A stretch of 64,000 bases of DNA, taken from the NCBI GenBank assembly GCA_022376465.1, contig JACDTU010000005.1, forward strand, positions 980,001 to 1,044,000, given 5' to 3'. The stretch's first letter is position 1, and every line of letters begins with the position of its first letter. The notes beneath the pieces were generated by a model that was not told the DNA's origin, did not search any database, and was given only the letters and a program-made list of their open reading frames with translations. The DNA is from Cubamyces lactineus. Its lineage: Eukaryota; Basidiomycota; Agaricomycetes; Polyporales; Polyporaceae. Of the stretch, positions 24,536-36,986 are shown piece after piece. Both the position numbers and the translations under genes were made by a program.

Positions 24536-26517
24536 ATGGCACCTGCGTCCTCATTCAGTGTAAGTAGCAGCCACACCGCACCCGCTGCGTACGGTGTGCT
24601 CTACAAGTCTGAAGTAGCTGGCGCACCCGCGCCAGCGCGGAGCGTCGCTGAGCTGCTCACCCCGGACATCCAGTTCGTACGCGTGCAGTGGGTCGACTAC
24701 ATCAACACCGTCCGCTTCCGCGTTCTGCCCACGAGCTACTTCCGCAAGCTTCTCTCGGACCCGCACTCGCGCGCGGGCGTCGGCCTCGTCAAGGCCGTCC
24801 TGGGCATCGTTGGGCTCAACATCGCGCCCGGTTTCGGCGCCGTCGGCGAGTTCCTGTACGTGCCCGACCTCAGCAGCTGGCGCGTGTGCACGTACGCGCC
24901 CGGGCACGCATCGGTCATGGGCTGGTTCCAGGAGAAGGTGCCGCACCCCACGAAGGGGCTCACCGTCGACCTTTGCCCGCGCACGATTCTGCAGAGGCTG
25001 GTTCGGTAAGGCGATCTTCCTCCTTCTCCTTCCACATCTTCCCACCGCTTCCACTTCCTCCCGCTCTCCCGAGCCCTCCTCCCCTTCGTGTCTATCGTCA
25101 ATAGCACCCGGAGAGGATCGCGAAGCTGATTGCGTTCCAGGGAGGCACAGGAGAAGGCGGGCGTGTCCTTCCTCGTCGGCGTAGAATCGGAGTTCATCCT
25201 CGTCAGCCAGACGACGCCCGCGCCCGTCTACGTCAACTCCGCGGACTGGTCGTGCTCTGCCAAGACGCGCACGGGCAGCGTCGAGACCGCGGTGCTCGAG
25301 GAGATCGCGAGCTGCCTCCTCGGAGCAGGCATCGAGCTGCAGATGTACCACGCCGAAGCTGCGCCAGGACAGGTGAGCGCTGTCCTTGTTTCCGTCTCGT
25401 TCTCGCGCGCTCAGAATACCTGCGCTGTGCCCACGCTCGCCTTCTTTATCACCTTCCCTGTTCATCTCGTCTTCTGCGGTCTTCTCGCTGTACCGGTGAT
25501 CAATGTGCTGAAATGCGCGCCTCGTCAATGGCTCTCGCGATCTGTCGCGCTCGCAATAGTACGAGGTGATCACAGGTCCGCTCTCCCCGCTCGAGGCGGC
25601 CGACGCGCTCGTCTTCACGCGCGAGACGATATACAACATCGCGAACAAGCACGGCCTTCGCGCCACCTTTGCGCCGCGTCTTCACAGCGACTCGTGTAAG
25701 TCCCGCCGTCCCGGCCTACTTTCGCCCGATCCCGCTGACGTCCATTCACTCCGCCACCCCGGCCTTTCTCATACCTCTCCTTCCCCTCCCGTTCTTCCTT
25801 GCACATTTCCGCGCTCCCAGGCGGCAGCGGCGCGCACACCCACATCTCCGTGCACGGCCCCGACGCCGACCCGCGCGCCGCAGATGCCTCGCTCGCGCCT
25901 ACGCTCACCCCGCTCGAGCGCTCCTTCCTGCAAGGCGTGCTCGCGCACCTCCCCGCCGTCTGCGCGCTGACTCTGCCAACTGCGGCGTCCTATGCGCGCA
26001 TGCTCGACGGCATCTGGGCCGGGGGAACCTACGCCTCTTGGGGGACGTACAACCGTGAGGCGCCCGTCCGGCTGTGCGGCCCGCAGGGCCACCACCACTT
26101 TGAGCTGAAGTGCGTCGATGCGACCGCCACGCCACACCTGGCGATCGCGGCAATCGTTGGCGCGGGCTTGCAGGGGATTAAGGAGGGCGCGTTGTTGACG
26201 GTGGGTGACTGTGCGAAGCCGGTCGCGCTGATGAGCGAGCGGGAGAGGGCTGAGGTCGGGTTGGCGAACCCGACGCGGCTGCCGGGCGATATCGCGGCGG
26301 CGAGGAAGGCGCTGGCGGCGGACGAAGTTATGAAGGGCGTGCTGGGGGCGGAGTTTGTGGACGCGTATATTAGCGTCAACGAGGTGCGTGGATCTCACTC
26401 AATTGATTGTTACGAGCGTTCGGTGCTGATGCGCAGTTCTGCACGCAGACGATGGAGAAGTTCATGCAGGGCGAGAACGAACAGGAGACTGTCAAGAAGC
26501 TCATCGAGTACTTCTAA
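24536..26517 (+). CDS. Glutamine synthetase superfamily protein (FluG C-terminal type)
   Basis: Five exons (24536-25005, 25141-25372, 25560-25695, 25821-26383, 26437-26517) encode 493 aa in one frame. The catalytic fold of glutamine synthetase is visible. GVESEFIL carries the two metal-binding Glu; YEVITGPLSPLEAAD is the second metal-site block; GSGAHTHIS is the ATP/metal His loop. After these come ASWGTYNREAPVR with the substrate Arg, and HHFELKCVDATATPHLAIAA in place of the classic RxExR. That last variant points to the FluG/gamma-glutamyl ligase-like branch and away from housekeeping GS. Members of this branch ligate glutamate or a related acid to amines. The substrate here cannot be read from sequence. 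The amidohydrolase half of Aspergillus FluG is absent, so this is a stand-alone ligase. It converges on the permease array to its right. Confidence 0.88.
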
Positions 26518-27484
26518 ACTACTGCTAGCGAACACTTTGCCGACAGTGACGATGACGCAAGACGGTTCTCGGGCCAACGCCGCGGCGCATGCTCAGCTCA
26601 GCCCGCGGAAATGGAAAGGATATGACATCTGTAGCCCTATCTGCGCTAGTGGATACGCGGTAATAGGCGATGCCATAGTCAATCGTGCAGGGGGAGAACG
26701 ATCTCGTCTATCTCGTCGACACAGCAGTGCTTTTGGATATTGAATCTTGATTGTACACATATAGGCACCCACAGCGTAACAGAACCCATTGACCGTGTCA
26801 TGATCCATCCATTCCTCATGGGGCTACGCGTGCGACGGCTTCCAACTTGCCGCCATCTATAGCTACTATCCCCATGTGACAGCCGGGCACCATGCCACGA
26901 CCTCTGGCGGGCCATCGTTGTGCGAATGTCTACAATGGCAAGCCTCTGAACCGCGGGACACTCGACCGGGACCTCCAAGTACCGTACGTAGCTCCATATG
27001 GCCGACCTTGACAGAAACTGATGCGTCATAGACGAGGATGCGCCGCGTACGGTTGCTCCTAGTTACTCATGTGCTACGTAAGGCCCGACATACAGCACTG
27101 TCCAGCACTGTCCGCAGCTCGCGACGACGCGCAATTGATCCTCTTCATCCATATCGGCGATGGCGTGCTATCTGATTCCCGGACTGAGGGGCAGCGCTGT
27201 CCCATTGGTACATCTTTACATTTAGCGGTGTACATGTCCTCTACCGACGGCTGTGGACGCATGGGCGCAGATAAGTCGCCAGCCGGCCACTTCGCAGGCT
27301 CTCGGCTATGTTTATGATAGCAGTGTCCACCTATCCCACATGGAATCCTTCTCAGGGAATCTCCAACAAGCTCTCATCACTATCATTCCCTATATCTCGT
27401 TGAGTATCAAGCCTCTCACACCAGAAACTGGTAGATCTCACCCACAGCGTACAGGCCACAACACCATACTCCCAGCACCATTCC
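26518..27484. other. Intergenic region between convergent genes
   Basis: About 1 kb of 3' flanking DNA between the glutamine-synthetase-like gene and permease A. No ORF or repeat is supported. Confidence 0.4.
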
Positions 27485-29973
27485 TCAAGCGTTATGCTTC
27501 TCATCCGACGAAGACGCACTGCTCCTCCCTCCCTCTACAACGTCCGCACCCGACACCGGAGCGATACGCAAACCTGCGCGCTGCGCCTCCTCGAGGGTGA
27601 TCTGCGGGCCGTTGAACCAGTGCACGCCGCCATAGACGGGGAAGTAGAAGTAGACGAGGCACAGCACGATCCACGCGCCGAACACGACGATCATGTAGTT
27701 CATCCCGTTCGCGTCGGGCCCGGGCGCGGTGGGGAACGCGAGGATGACGAACGAGAACACCATCCACGCCACCGCGATCACCGCGACGGGGAGGGACTGT
27801 GAGATGTGAGGAAGTTCGCCCGTCAGCCCTAGTATGTGAGTGGATTATGCGTATAGGGAGAGCTGCGACTTACAAAACGCCCAAGAGAGAACGGCCCAGG
27901 GACCCACTCTCTCCCACCCAGGAAGCGGCTCACGATCGGGATGGTGAACGCCGTGTACTGGCCTGCGATCGCGAGGCTGAAGATGGCCGAGTTCGCTGTC
28001 GGGCCGGCAAACGCGAGGAGGCCGAGAAGGAGCGCGACGAAGGCAGACGCCCAGACGGCGTGCACGGGTGTGCGCGTGCGGGTGTTGACGTGGTAGACGA
28101 AGCGCGAGAACGGGAGCGCGCCGTCGCGGGCGAAGGCGAAGGTTTGGCGGGAGGCTGCTGTCAGCTGTAGCCGGCGTGATTGTCAGTATTCTGCGAGGAT
28201 CGCTGAAGGACTAGGAGGTGGATGCTTACACTGCTCGAACCCATCAAGAACCTAGAGCCGAGGTAAGCTTTTGTTTTTATCAGAACGTGTGGCAGAGACA
28301 TACTGAACAAAGACCACAATAGACCAAACGGCTAGAGTGCCGCTCCTACCCAAGCTATTGAACAAGATCTACAGCTTATCAGGCCCGGCACATTCACGAG
28401 TATGGCCAAAAACGAGACTCACGGTAGCCATCGGTTGTCCGATCGGGTTCTGCAGGATGCTCTCCAAGTCGGTGCCCATGTAAAAGGCGATGACTACGTT
28501 GATGACTGCGAATACGGTTCACTACGACTTTTCTCGGCCGTCCAACGTAGGCGCGCTTACCCCAGCCAAGGACCCCAGAGATACCCACCGCGCTCAAGAT
28601 CGCCCAGGGGACGACCGTACGAGCATTCGAGGCCTCTTCGCTGATATGTATGGGTGCGTCAAAGCCGCCTGTGACAAGGTTTAGATGTCGTCTGTGCACA
28701 TTCATATGAAGCTTATGAGTACCGTACCGATCGTCCAGAGCGGCGCGAGAAAGCTGAGGATGAACGCGAAGCCATTCGGCCATCCATAGACTATTCAATA
28801 ACAAGGTGCATGAGCAGCCTATATATGCTTATGTCTTGGAAGGACGTACAATTGGCGAAACCCCCGAATGCATAGGACGCGGTGTTCTTGAACTCTGCAG
28901 GCGTCGCAGCGGGCAAGGCAATGATCACCGCGAGACAGAGGCTTCATATCAACAATACCCTTGTCAGCCACCGGTAGCCATCAAGCATATTCGATGTAGC
29001 CAAAGATACACTCACAGTATGTTCAGCACGACGAATATGCCCTGAAGCCGAGCGACCACCGCCGTCGCCAAAGACGACACGACGCCATGACACATCAAGA
29101 GCGCCGCAAACACTGCACTGCCACACGCACCCTCTCTCAGCCGAGATCCACCACTACGCAGAACGTCACAGGCGAATTGACGATACGTACTAGGTCTGGC
29201 CCGTGGTTGGCACAAAGTGTTCGTTCGTGCCAATGGAGACGGCGGCCATGAGCTGCACCGCGCAGCCCCAGTCGATCGAGGCCACCCCCGCGATCAAGCC
29301 TATCGAGTTGGAGTCTGCCAGCCGCCCGGGGCGTGTCCCACAAGGTATGACGATCAGACGATGAGTTCAAAGTAGCAATGCTATTGACTCACATCCCACG
29401 ACCCAGGAGAGGACCTTCCTCCACCTCGGCGTCGCGTACGTCCACGTCCAATAGTACAGCCCCCCAGACGTGGGCGCCGCCGAGCCGAGTTCACCGAGCG
29501 TCATCCCGAGGAACATCAGGAAGAACGCGCACACGGCCCACTATCATCATCCAACGCAAATGCGCTTCTCAGCAGAGCTGCCTGACGACCATCACGCATA
29601 TGACACGAAGGACCACTCACGCCCCATACCAGCGCCACGGGACCACCGTACGGAAGGGCAAATACGAGCACGGAGCTGTGATACACCGTGAACGACTGGA
29701 CCGATACGCGGCGCGAGTATCCTGTATTTGGCGCAAGAGAGGCACGCACGCGATGGACGGAAAGAGGCCTATGATGCTGAAGCTGAGCCCGAAGACTTCG
29801 ACGGGGTGGAACGCGCGCTTGAACTCCTGCTTGTACCCCAGCGAGGCGAGGACGGCGGTGTCGCTCGCGAGGCTATCTGTCTCGTGCGCCTGCTTTCCTT
29901 CCCCGATCTCGGAGACTTGTACGAGCGTCGGAGAGGCGATTTTCTTCTCACTTAGGCTCAGGCTGGAGGACAT
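27485..29973 (-). CDS. GABA/choline-type amino acid permease, array copy A
   Basis: A multi-exon APC-superfamily transporter (amino acid/choline transporter family, like yeast Uga4 and Hnm1), about 540 aa, with about 12 membrane helices expected. Start ATG at 29971-29973 (MSSSLSLSEKK), stop at 27485. Segments in order: LGYKQEFKRAF before helix 1, VFALPYGGPVALVWG, SAAPTSGGLYYWTW, DWGCAVQLMAAVSIGT, NTASYAFGGFAN and GFDAPIHISEEASNARTVVP. The last ones are GTDLESILQNPIGQP, the microexon FLMGSSS (28230-28251), SRQTFAFARDGALPFSRF, and PVYGGVHWFNGP near the C-terminus. These are the conserved blocks of fungal GABA permeases. Substrate cannot be fixed by sequence. A Ser-rich tail ends DEKHNA. No break seen. 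Confidence 0.88.
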
Positions 29974-30657
29974 GATAGTAGAGATGCAGCAGCAAGCAGC
30001 GTCCGGGACTCCACAAAGTCGTCCGCCTACTTATGAAAACCGGGGAGCTATCGTTACGATACCTCTCCCCCGTCGGAACAGCGGATTCCTACCAGTAGTA
30101 CTCTCACGTCAAGCGCGTTTCGTGATCTTCTTCCTCAACATACGCGAGCACGCCCAGGGAGGGTAGAGTTCCGACCGCGCCGCCGTAGTACGCTTCGCGA
30201 TAAGGATCCGATGCCAGTGCGCAAATCCCCCTCAGCTATCGGCCAGTGCTCGCTCACGGCATCTTCTGAATCACTATCATCCATGGCAGTATTTTGGGAG
30301 CACCCCCTGCGGCGATAGGGAATTATGGGGGCGTCGGAGGCTTTGGAGGCCTTGGGCGGAACGTCAATACGCGGTCACCTGGTGGGACTCGCTTCAGCGG
30401 ACTCGGGCCCTTATCCAACTGCGCAGGCTGTAGGCTACAGCGCGCTCATTCAGAATCTCCGGAACAGCGCGGCATTCACATTGAATGCATCGTACTTCGT
30501 ACATTCTCGTCGCTGGTCAAGGAGCATTTGGTAAGCTGCGAGGACCTCTTGAGTTCGTAGCATCCTCTCAGAACGCGCACTCACCATGTAAATCCACCAA
30601 CTTCCAACTTCCAACTTCCAACTCCCGAACCTCCGAACCTCCGAACCCGATGCCCCA
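29974..30657. promoter_or_regulatory. Promoter region of permease A and 3' flank of permease B
   Basis: A CGATAAG word (GATA-factor type) lies at 30197-30203, about 225 bases upstream of the A start. It sits inside a short block (TACGCTTCGCGATAAG) also found, with small changes, upstream of permease B. The right end holds the short tandem repeats listed separately. Confidence 0.45.
30596..30651 (+). repeat. Short tandem repeats just downstream of permease B
   Basis: About four units of CCAACTT followed by about three units of CGAACCTC, ending a few bases beyond the permease B stop codon (30658-30660). A slippage-prone microrepeat in the 3' UTR. Confidence 0.85.
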
Positions 30658-33207
30658 TCATACCCCCTGCTTCTCGTCCAAAGACGGGCTCTCTTTCCGC
30701 TCCCCACCGTGGCCGCTCGCCACGTCTTCGTCTAGGGGATCGCGCGATGACGGGCTGAGCCTGCGACTCCGAGCCGGATCCGCACCGTCGATCGTGCGCA
30801 CCGGCCCGTTGAACCAGTGCACGCCGCCGTAGACGGGCACGTAAAAGTAGCCCAGGCAGAGCGCGAGCCACGCGCCGAACACGACGACCTCGTAGTTCAT
30901 CGCGCTCGCGTCGGGCGCTGGCGCGCTCGGGAACGCGGTGATCGTCGTGGAGAACACCATCCACACCACCGCGATGAGTGCCACGGGGAGCGACTACCAA
31001 GCATCGAGTTCGCATGCAGAGGATCAGAATTCAGCATGAACGGACACGCTTCAGTAGTGGATTGGAGAACGACCGAGTCTGCAAAGGACCAGGACGCGGA
31101 CTCACGAAGCGGCCCAACCGGAACGGCCCCGGCGCCCACGCCCTCCCGCCCAAGAAGCGGCACAGAATCGGGATGGAGAACGCCATGTTCTGGCCCGCGA
31201 TCGACAGGCTGAAGATCGCCGAGTTCGCGGCGGGCCCGCCGAACGCGAGCAGCCCGAGCACGAGCGCGACGAGCGCGGACGCCCACACGGCGTTCACGGG
31301 CGTGCGCGTGCGCGTGTTGACGTGGTAGATGGTGCGGGAGAAGGGCATCCCGCCGTCCCGCGCGAAGGCGAACATTTGGCGCGAGGCGGTGGTGAGCTGG
31401 TGGTGGTGGGGGGGGAGGTAAGCGCGTTTTGATGAAGGGTTCGTTCGTGGGGAGTGGGTTGCACTTACGCTGCTTGAGCCCATCATGAATCTAGTGCGCA
31501 GGGTCAGTTTGTAGTTCGCAGAAGATGATGCATAAAATTTGACGTACTGGACCAACGCTACGACGGACCACACTGCCAACGTCCCGTTCCGACCCAAGCT
31601 ATTGAACAGAATCTGCGTTCGGTCTAGCGTCAAATCCCCGCCCATCAGCTTCAGGAGCTCCTACTCACAGTAGCCATAGGCTGCCCTATCGGGTTCGCCA
31701 TGATCCCCTCGAGGTCGGTGCCCATATAGAACGCGATGACCACGTTGATCACTGAGCAGCTCACAGCCTCCGTCAGACACTCACAGTGTGGAGTGCAAAA
31801 TGAACTTGAATTGCTAGTGCTCACCCCATCCTAGTAGCCCGGCGATGGCGACTGAGCTGACGATCGCCCATGGGACCACCGTGCGGGCGTTGGAGGCCTC
31901 TTCGCTGATGTGTACGGGTGCGTCGAACCCTCCTATGACCCAATGAGGTGTTATAGGCAGACGTGCGTTGAAGTTGAGGTGCAACTACCCACCGACTGTC
32001 CACATCGGCGCGAGGAAGCTGAGGACGAATGCAAAGCCGTTTGGCCACCCGTAAACTACAAGATTCATGTGAGCCGTTGCATCAGTAGCTGTAGTCATAC
32101 GCAGGATGAGCTTGAGCGTCTCTACTACACACAATTGGCGAACCCTCCAAACGCATACGACGCAGTGTTCTTGAACTTCGCGGGCGTAGCAGCCGGCACG
32201 GCGATAATCACGGCTAAGCAGAGCCTTTGGCATACGACGACAGTGCGCGTTGAGCGTTGTCTTCGCTGAGAGCGGTGACCTATCGACGGTGCTGACTTAC
32301 AGGATGTTGAGCACGACGAAGACGCCTTGGAGGCGGGCGACTACGGAAGTCGCCAAGGATGTCATCATCGCTTGACAGACCAGGATGGCAGTGTAGACCG
32401 CACTGCCGTATGCGTCAATGATTACTCTTTCTGGTATCCTTGCAGACCATGCGCCGCATATACGTACAACGTCTGGGCGGTGGTAGGAACGAATCGCTGG
32501 TTCGTGCCGATCGAGACGGCGGCCATGAGCTGCACGGCGCACCCCCAGTCCACGGAGGCGACGCCGGAGATGAGACCCATGGAGTTAGAATCTACAGGGA
32601 CATGGTCCGAGTTGATGAGTGCATACACGCATCGTAGCTCGTAGTACTCACAGCCTACAAGCCATGATAGTAGCTTGCGCCACCTCAATGACGAGTAATG
32701 CCATGTCCAATAGTACAACCCTCCGGAGGTGGGCGCGGCGGAGCCCAACTCTGCCAAGGCCATGGCGATGAACATGATGAAAAACATGCACACCGCCCAC
32801 TATCATCGTCCACGATGTGAGGGTCATCGCACTTTCATTGAAGCAATGCATTACTCACACCCCAGACTAGCGCCACGGGGCCGCCATACGGTATGGCGAA
32901 CACGATTACGGAGCTGTGAACCCATGTCAACACATTACGTGAGAATGTAATCGAAGCAGACGTACGCAATGGACGGGAGGATGCCTATGATGCTGAAGCT
33001 GAGCCCAAAGACTTCGATGGGACGGAAAGCGCGCTTGAACTCCTGCTTGTATCCGAGGGTGGCCAAGAAGGCGGAATCGCTCGCAAAGCTATCGGTGCCG
33101 TGGTCATCTTGTGCGTGTTGGCCGTGCTTCGTAACTTCTGCGACTTGGACCAGCGCAGGGGAGCTACCGTCCTTCACCCCGTCCTGAGGGGTGTGAGGGA
33201 AGGGCAT
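30658..33207 (-). CDS. GABA/choline-type amino acid permease, array copy B
   Basis: Second member of the array, closest in sequence to A. The start chosen is the ATG at 33205-33207 (MPFPHTPQDGVKDGSSP), because the N-termini of the other copies begin at this distance from LGYKQEFKRAF. An in-frame upstream extension to about 33300 exists. Family blocks seen in order: IVFAIPYGGPVALVWG, SAAPTSGGLYYWTW, VDWGCAVQLMAAVSIGTNQ, GFDAPVHISEEASNARTVVP, GTDLEGIMANPIGQP, the microexon FMMGSSS (31470-31491), SRQMFAFARDGGMPFSR and PVYGGVHWFNGP. The C-terminal tail is longer than in D-F and ends SPSLDEKQGV, matching the tail of copy C. A cytosolic, acidic tail of this kind could take part in endocytic turnover (inference). 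Confidence 0.88.
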
Positions 33208-33670
33208 GGTTGCAGGTTGGCACAAGGACTGTGGACGGCCTTGCAAAGGGGATGATAATGACCGTCGTCGCAGCATGAAGAAATGGAATGGCATTCTCAC
33301 GTCAGAGGCACATTGGACCCTTCCTCCGCCCGGTGAACAAAGAATTCGAGAGTTCTGTCCCGTTTACATACGCTCGATACGCTCTGCGATAAGCGTCACC
33401 AATCCGCTATAGAGATTTCCTCTCTAAGGTTGCATACAGCCCCCTGTCGTTATGGCAGCATACATCCAGCCCCAAGAAGACTCGGATATTGAACTGTCTC
33501 GTCCGCCGTGGCTTGAGCAAATTCGCAACGGACGATCACGCGAACTGCACCTGACAGGATCTTGACGTCCACCGACCAAGGTTTGGCAGCGAATCGCATT
33601 GCGTTTGATTGGGAAGACTCACTCGCTCAATTTGGATTCTTCTATCTCCTTATAGCGTCCGATTTGCCCC
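33208..33670. promoter_or_regulatory. Promoter region of permease B
   Basis: CGATAAG at 33387-33393, about 181 bases upstream of the B start, in a block (TACGCTCTGCGATAAG) shared with the A promoter. No ORF. Confidence 0.45.
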
Positions 33671-36257
33671 TCATGCTGCCTGCTTCTCGTCCAAAGACGG
33701 GCTGCCCTTCCTCTGGCCCACGTCGTCCGGAGAAGCCCCAGCAAGGGATGGGCTGTCCGTCTCATCGACGGTCCTCTGCGGCCCGTCGAACCAGCGCGCA
33801 CCACCGTACACCGGGAGGTAGTAGTACAGCAGGCACAGCCCCACCCATCCACAGTACACGACCACCGTGTAGTTCATCGTGTTCTTGTCAGGGCTCGGGG
33901 AGGTCGGGAATGTGAGGATGACGGTCGAGAAGACCATCCACAGCACGGCCAGACTAGCGACGGGTAGTCCCTACGTGTTCGAGCGAAAACGTTAAGCATT
34001 GGGACAGTTATCAGATAGACTCTAGTACGTACGAAGCGTCCGAGAGTGAAAGGTCCTGGGCGCCACTTCTTGCCGCCCAAGAATCGCGCTGCCATAGGTA
34101 TGCTGAACGCTGTGTATTGTCCGAGCAGCGCGACACCAAAGATAGCAGAGTAGGTCGCTGGACCCGCAAAGACAAGGAGGCCAAGGAGGAGCGCGACGAA
34201 TGCGCAACACCACACTGCGTTGACTGGTGTCCCTGTTCGTCTGTTGACTCGGTATATGAACCTCGAGAACGGTGCAGCGCGGTCCCGGGCGAAGGCGAAC
34301 AGCTGTCGCGAGGCCACCATGAGCTAGCGCGGTACAATCACTCAGTGCCACGTCCAGGCTGTAGTTGACGCTGTACTCACCGCATTCGCACCCATCAGGA
34401 ACCTGCAATGGATGAACGATTGTACCTCCGATATCAGAGAGCAATTGTCACAAAAGCGGGCGACTACACGCACTGGACGAACACTATCACGGACCACACC
34501 GCCAACGTTCCATCGCGTCCGAAGCTGTTGACGAGGATCTGCCAGGATTCTGCAGTCAACGTCACGGCGCGTACGGAGCAAGATCCTTATAGCTGAACAA
34601 GCGCTAGACGCACGGTAGCCATCGGCTGTCCTATCGGGTTCGCGAGGATGCTCTCTATATCCGAGCCCATGCAAAACGCGATGACCACCATCACGACTGG
34701 GCACGCGTGAGAGGACGTCAGCCTACAACTCGCAAACTCAGGAGAGGGACAGCGTACTCCAGCCTAGCACACCTCCCGTCGCGACCGCGCCTGTGATGGC
34801 CAGAGGGACGGCGGTGCGGGCGTTATGGGACTCTTCGCTGATGTGCACGGGAGAGTCGAACCCGGCTGTACCGCAGAGTGTGCATGCCAGTTAGCGAGCT
34901 TTCTCTGGGAATGAGGTGACGTGCTAGTAGGACGGCGCACCTATGACGAAGAGGGGCGCGAGGAAGCTGAGCACAAACGCGAATCCGTCCGGCCATCCGT
35001 TCACTGTAAAGAGGTAATCCTCATGCTCGTCAGAAATGTGAGGTTCAAAGCTTGAGCTCTATCTCGCAGGCAGGATGTAGCTTGAACGCTAAGAGTGTTA
35101 CGCACGATTCTCGAACCCGCTGAACACGTAGGACGCCGTGTTCCGGAACTCCTTCGGCGTCGCTGCAGGCAAGGCTATAATCACCGCGACAGGCAGTCTA
35201 TCCGTCGAGGTTCGCGGTCGACCGCGTCAGTCATATTCCATGCCTTATAGACATAAGAAGCACGCTCACAACACATTCAGCGCCGCGTACATCCCCTGCA
35301 ACCGCGCCAAGATCGGGGTGGCCATCGAGGACAGGAAGCCTTGCACGCATATCAGCGCGACGAACACCGCGCTATGAATCCGGTCCGCGCGACAACCCCG
35401 TCAACGTCTCACCCATATACTGTATGAGGCGAGGTGTGATTGGACTGGACTTACAATGTGTTCGCGGTCGTGGGCACGAAGCCCCCATCGCTCCCGATCG
35501 ACGCCGCCGCCATGATCTGCACCGCGCAGCCCCAGTCCAGCGACGCAAAGCCCGCGATGAGGCCCATCGAGTTCGTGTCTGTCCAGCATCCCAACAGCAT
35601 ACCTCAGCACGCCACTTCTACTTCTACTACCATTAGAATCATTCAAAGCCAAAGGCACTCACAGCCGACGAGCCACGCGAGGACCCTGCGCCAGCGCGCG
35701 CTCGACAGGTCCCACGTCCAGTAGTACAGCCCCCCAGAGGTCGGTGCTGCCGAGCCGAGTTCGGCGAGCGCGAGCGCGACGAACAGGAGGAAGAACGTGC
35801 ATATCGCCCACTGCAGCAGACTCAGTGTCAGTCGGCTCTGCCAAGCGGGTGGACGGGTGCTGGCGCTTACCCCCCAGACGAGCGCGACAGGCCCGCCGTT
35901 CGGCAGGGCGAACACGAGCACCGTCCTAGCAGCAAAGCGCGCAGTCTCAGCAGCGGTCGCGACTCACATCGACGGGCGAGATGGAGCGGAGTGGCAAGGG
36001 AGAGACGTACGCGATGGACGGGAAGAGCCCGATAGTCGTGAAGCTGAGGCTCAGCGTCTCGAACGGCGTGAACGCCCGCTTGAACTCCTGCTTGTACCCC
36101 AGCGCCGCGAGCGCAGCGCTATCGCTCGAGATGCTGTCGTTGTCTGGGTCTGGATCTGCGTCGCCTCCTGCATGTCGTTCGGGCTCGACTGGGACCTCGG
36201 TGACTTGGACGCGACAGTGAGAGGAGGTCGATTTCCGTTCGCTGGAGGCCCTGGACA
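33671..36257 (-). CDS. GABA/choline-type amino acid permease, array copy C
   Basis: Third member. The start chosen is the ATG at 36255-36257 (MSRASSERKSTSSH). Blocks: LGYKQEFKRAFTPFETLSLS, FALPNGGPVALVWG (Asn replaces the Tyr of the other copies), SAAPTSGGLYYWTWDLSS, GFDSPVHISEESHNARTAVP, GSDIESILANPIGQP, the microexon FLMGANA (34381-34402), SRQLFAFARDRAAPFSRF, and PVYGGARWFDGP. The tail ends SPSLDEKQAA. It mixes traits of A/B (long tail) and D-F (the GARW motif and GANA microexon), so it looks like an intermediate branch. No frameshift or stop was found in the segments read. Confidence 0.87.
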
Positions 36258-36986
36258 TCGTGCGATCCTTGAAAGGGATGAGAAGAAGACCCAAGCTTCG
36301 TCAGTGGAAGAAGGGTTCGTACGCCGGGCGCTGACGATCGGCTGAGACTGTGGAAGATGGTGAGTCGTCGCGTCCGACAAGGAAGCAATCTACGTTTTGT
36401 AGGAATATCTATGTCAGTCTCCGTGCCCACGCCACGGTGAGAGTTATGCGGCGGTAAGCAGCCTGAGGTCAAGTTACGTGAGCGTCCTGCGCGGAGGTGG
36501 ACCGTACCTTCCATATGTTCGGCTCCTTGAGGCGGATCGCAGCCAGTCCGAACGTTCGGCTAATCCGCTGAATGGGATATGTGCCTCGTCCGTCGACAAT
36601 GGGGGTGTCTATTCTATGATCGCCCAGAGACCATCTGACCTATGCTCTACCGGGTGTTAGCACAAGCGGAGCAGAGATACGAGAGTTCTCCGTCTAAATG
36701 GCGCTGTGAGGCACACATTGCAACCCCAACGATTATCGCAGTTGAATTCCCGAACGGGCAATCAAGCAACGGCAGCTCCGTAAAGCCACGGAGCGAGGGA
36801 AGCACATAATCGAGGCGTCGGCGTTGAGCTCATTCAAATAGATCCTGCGACATGTAACAAAATGTGTTGCGATAAACCACTCCGTGTAGAAGTACCCCTT
36901 CAGTAGCCTATCGCAGCCAATCGCTATAGACCCAAATACCAATTCGGGGTGACGTACCCACATTACGACTCACATCGACACGGGGA
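36258..36986. promoter_or_regulatory. Promoter region of permease C and 3' flank of permease D
   Basis: About 730 bases without an ORF. No GATAAG word like those upstream of A, B, E and F was noticed. Confidence 0.35.

Noticed and set aside
30141..30250. Minus-strand protein-like stretch upstream of permease A
   Set aside because: It aligns at DNA level with the promoter of permease B (shared GCGATAAG block), so it is regulatory or flanking DNA and not an exon.
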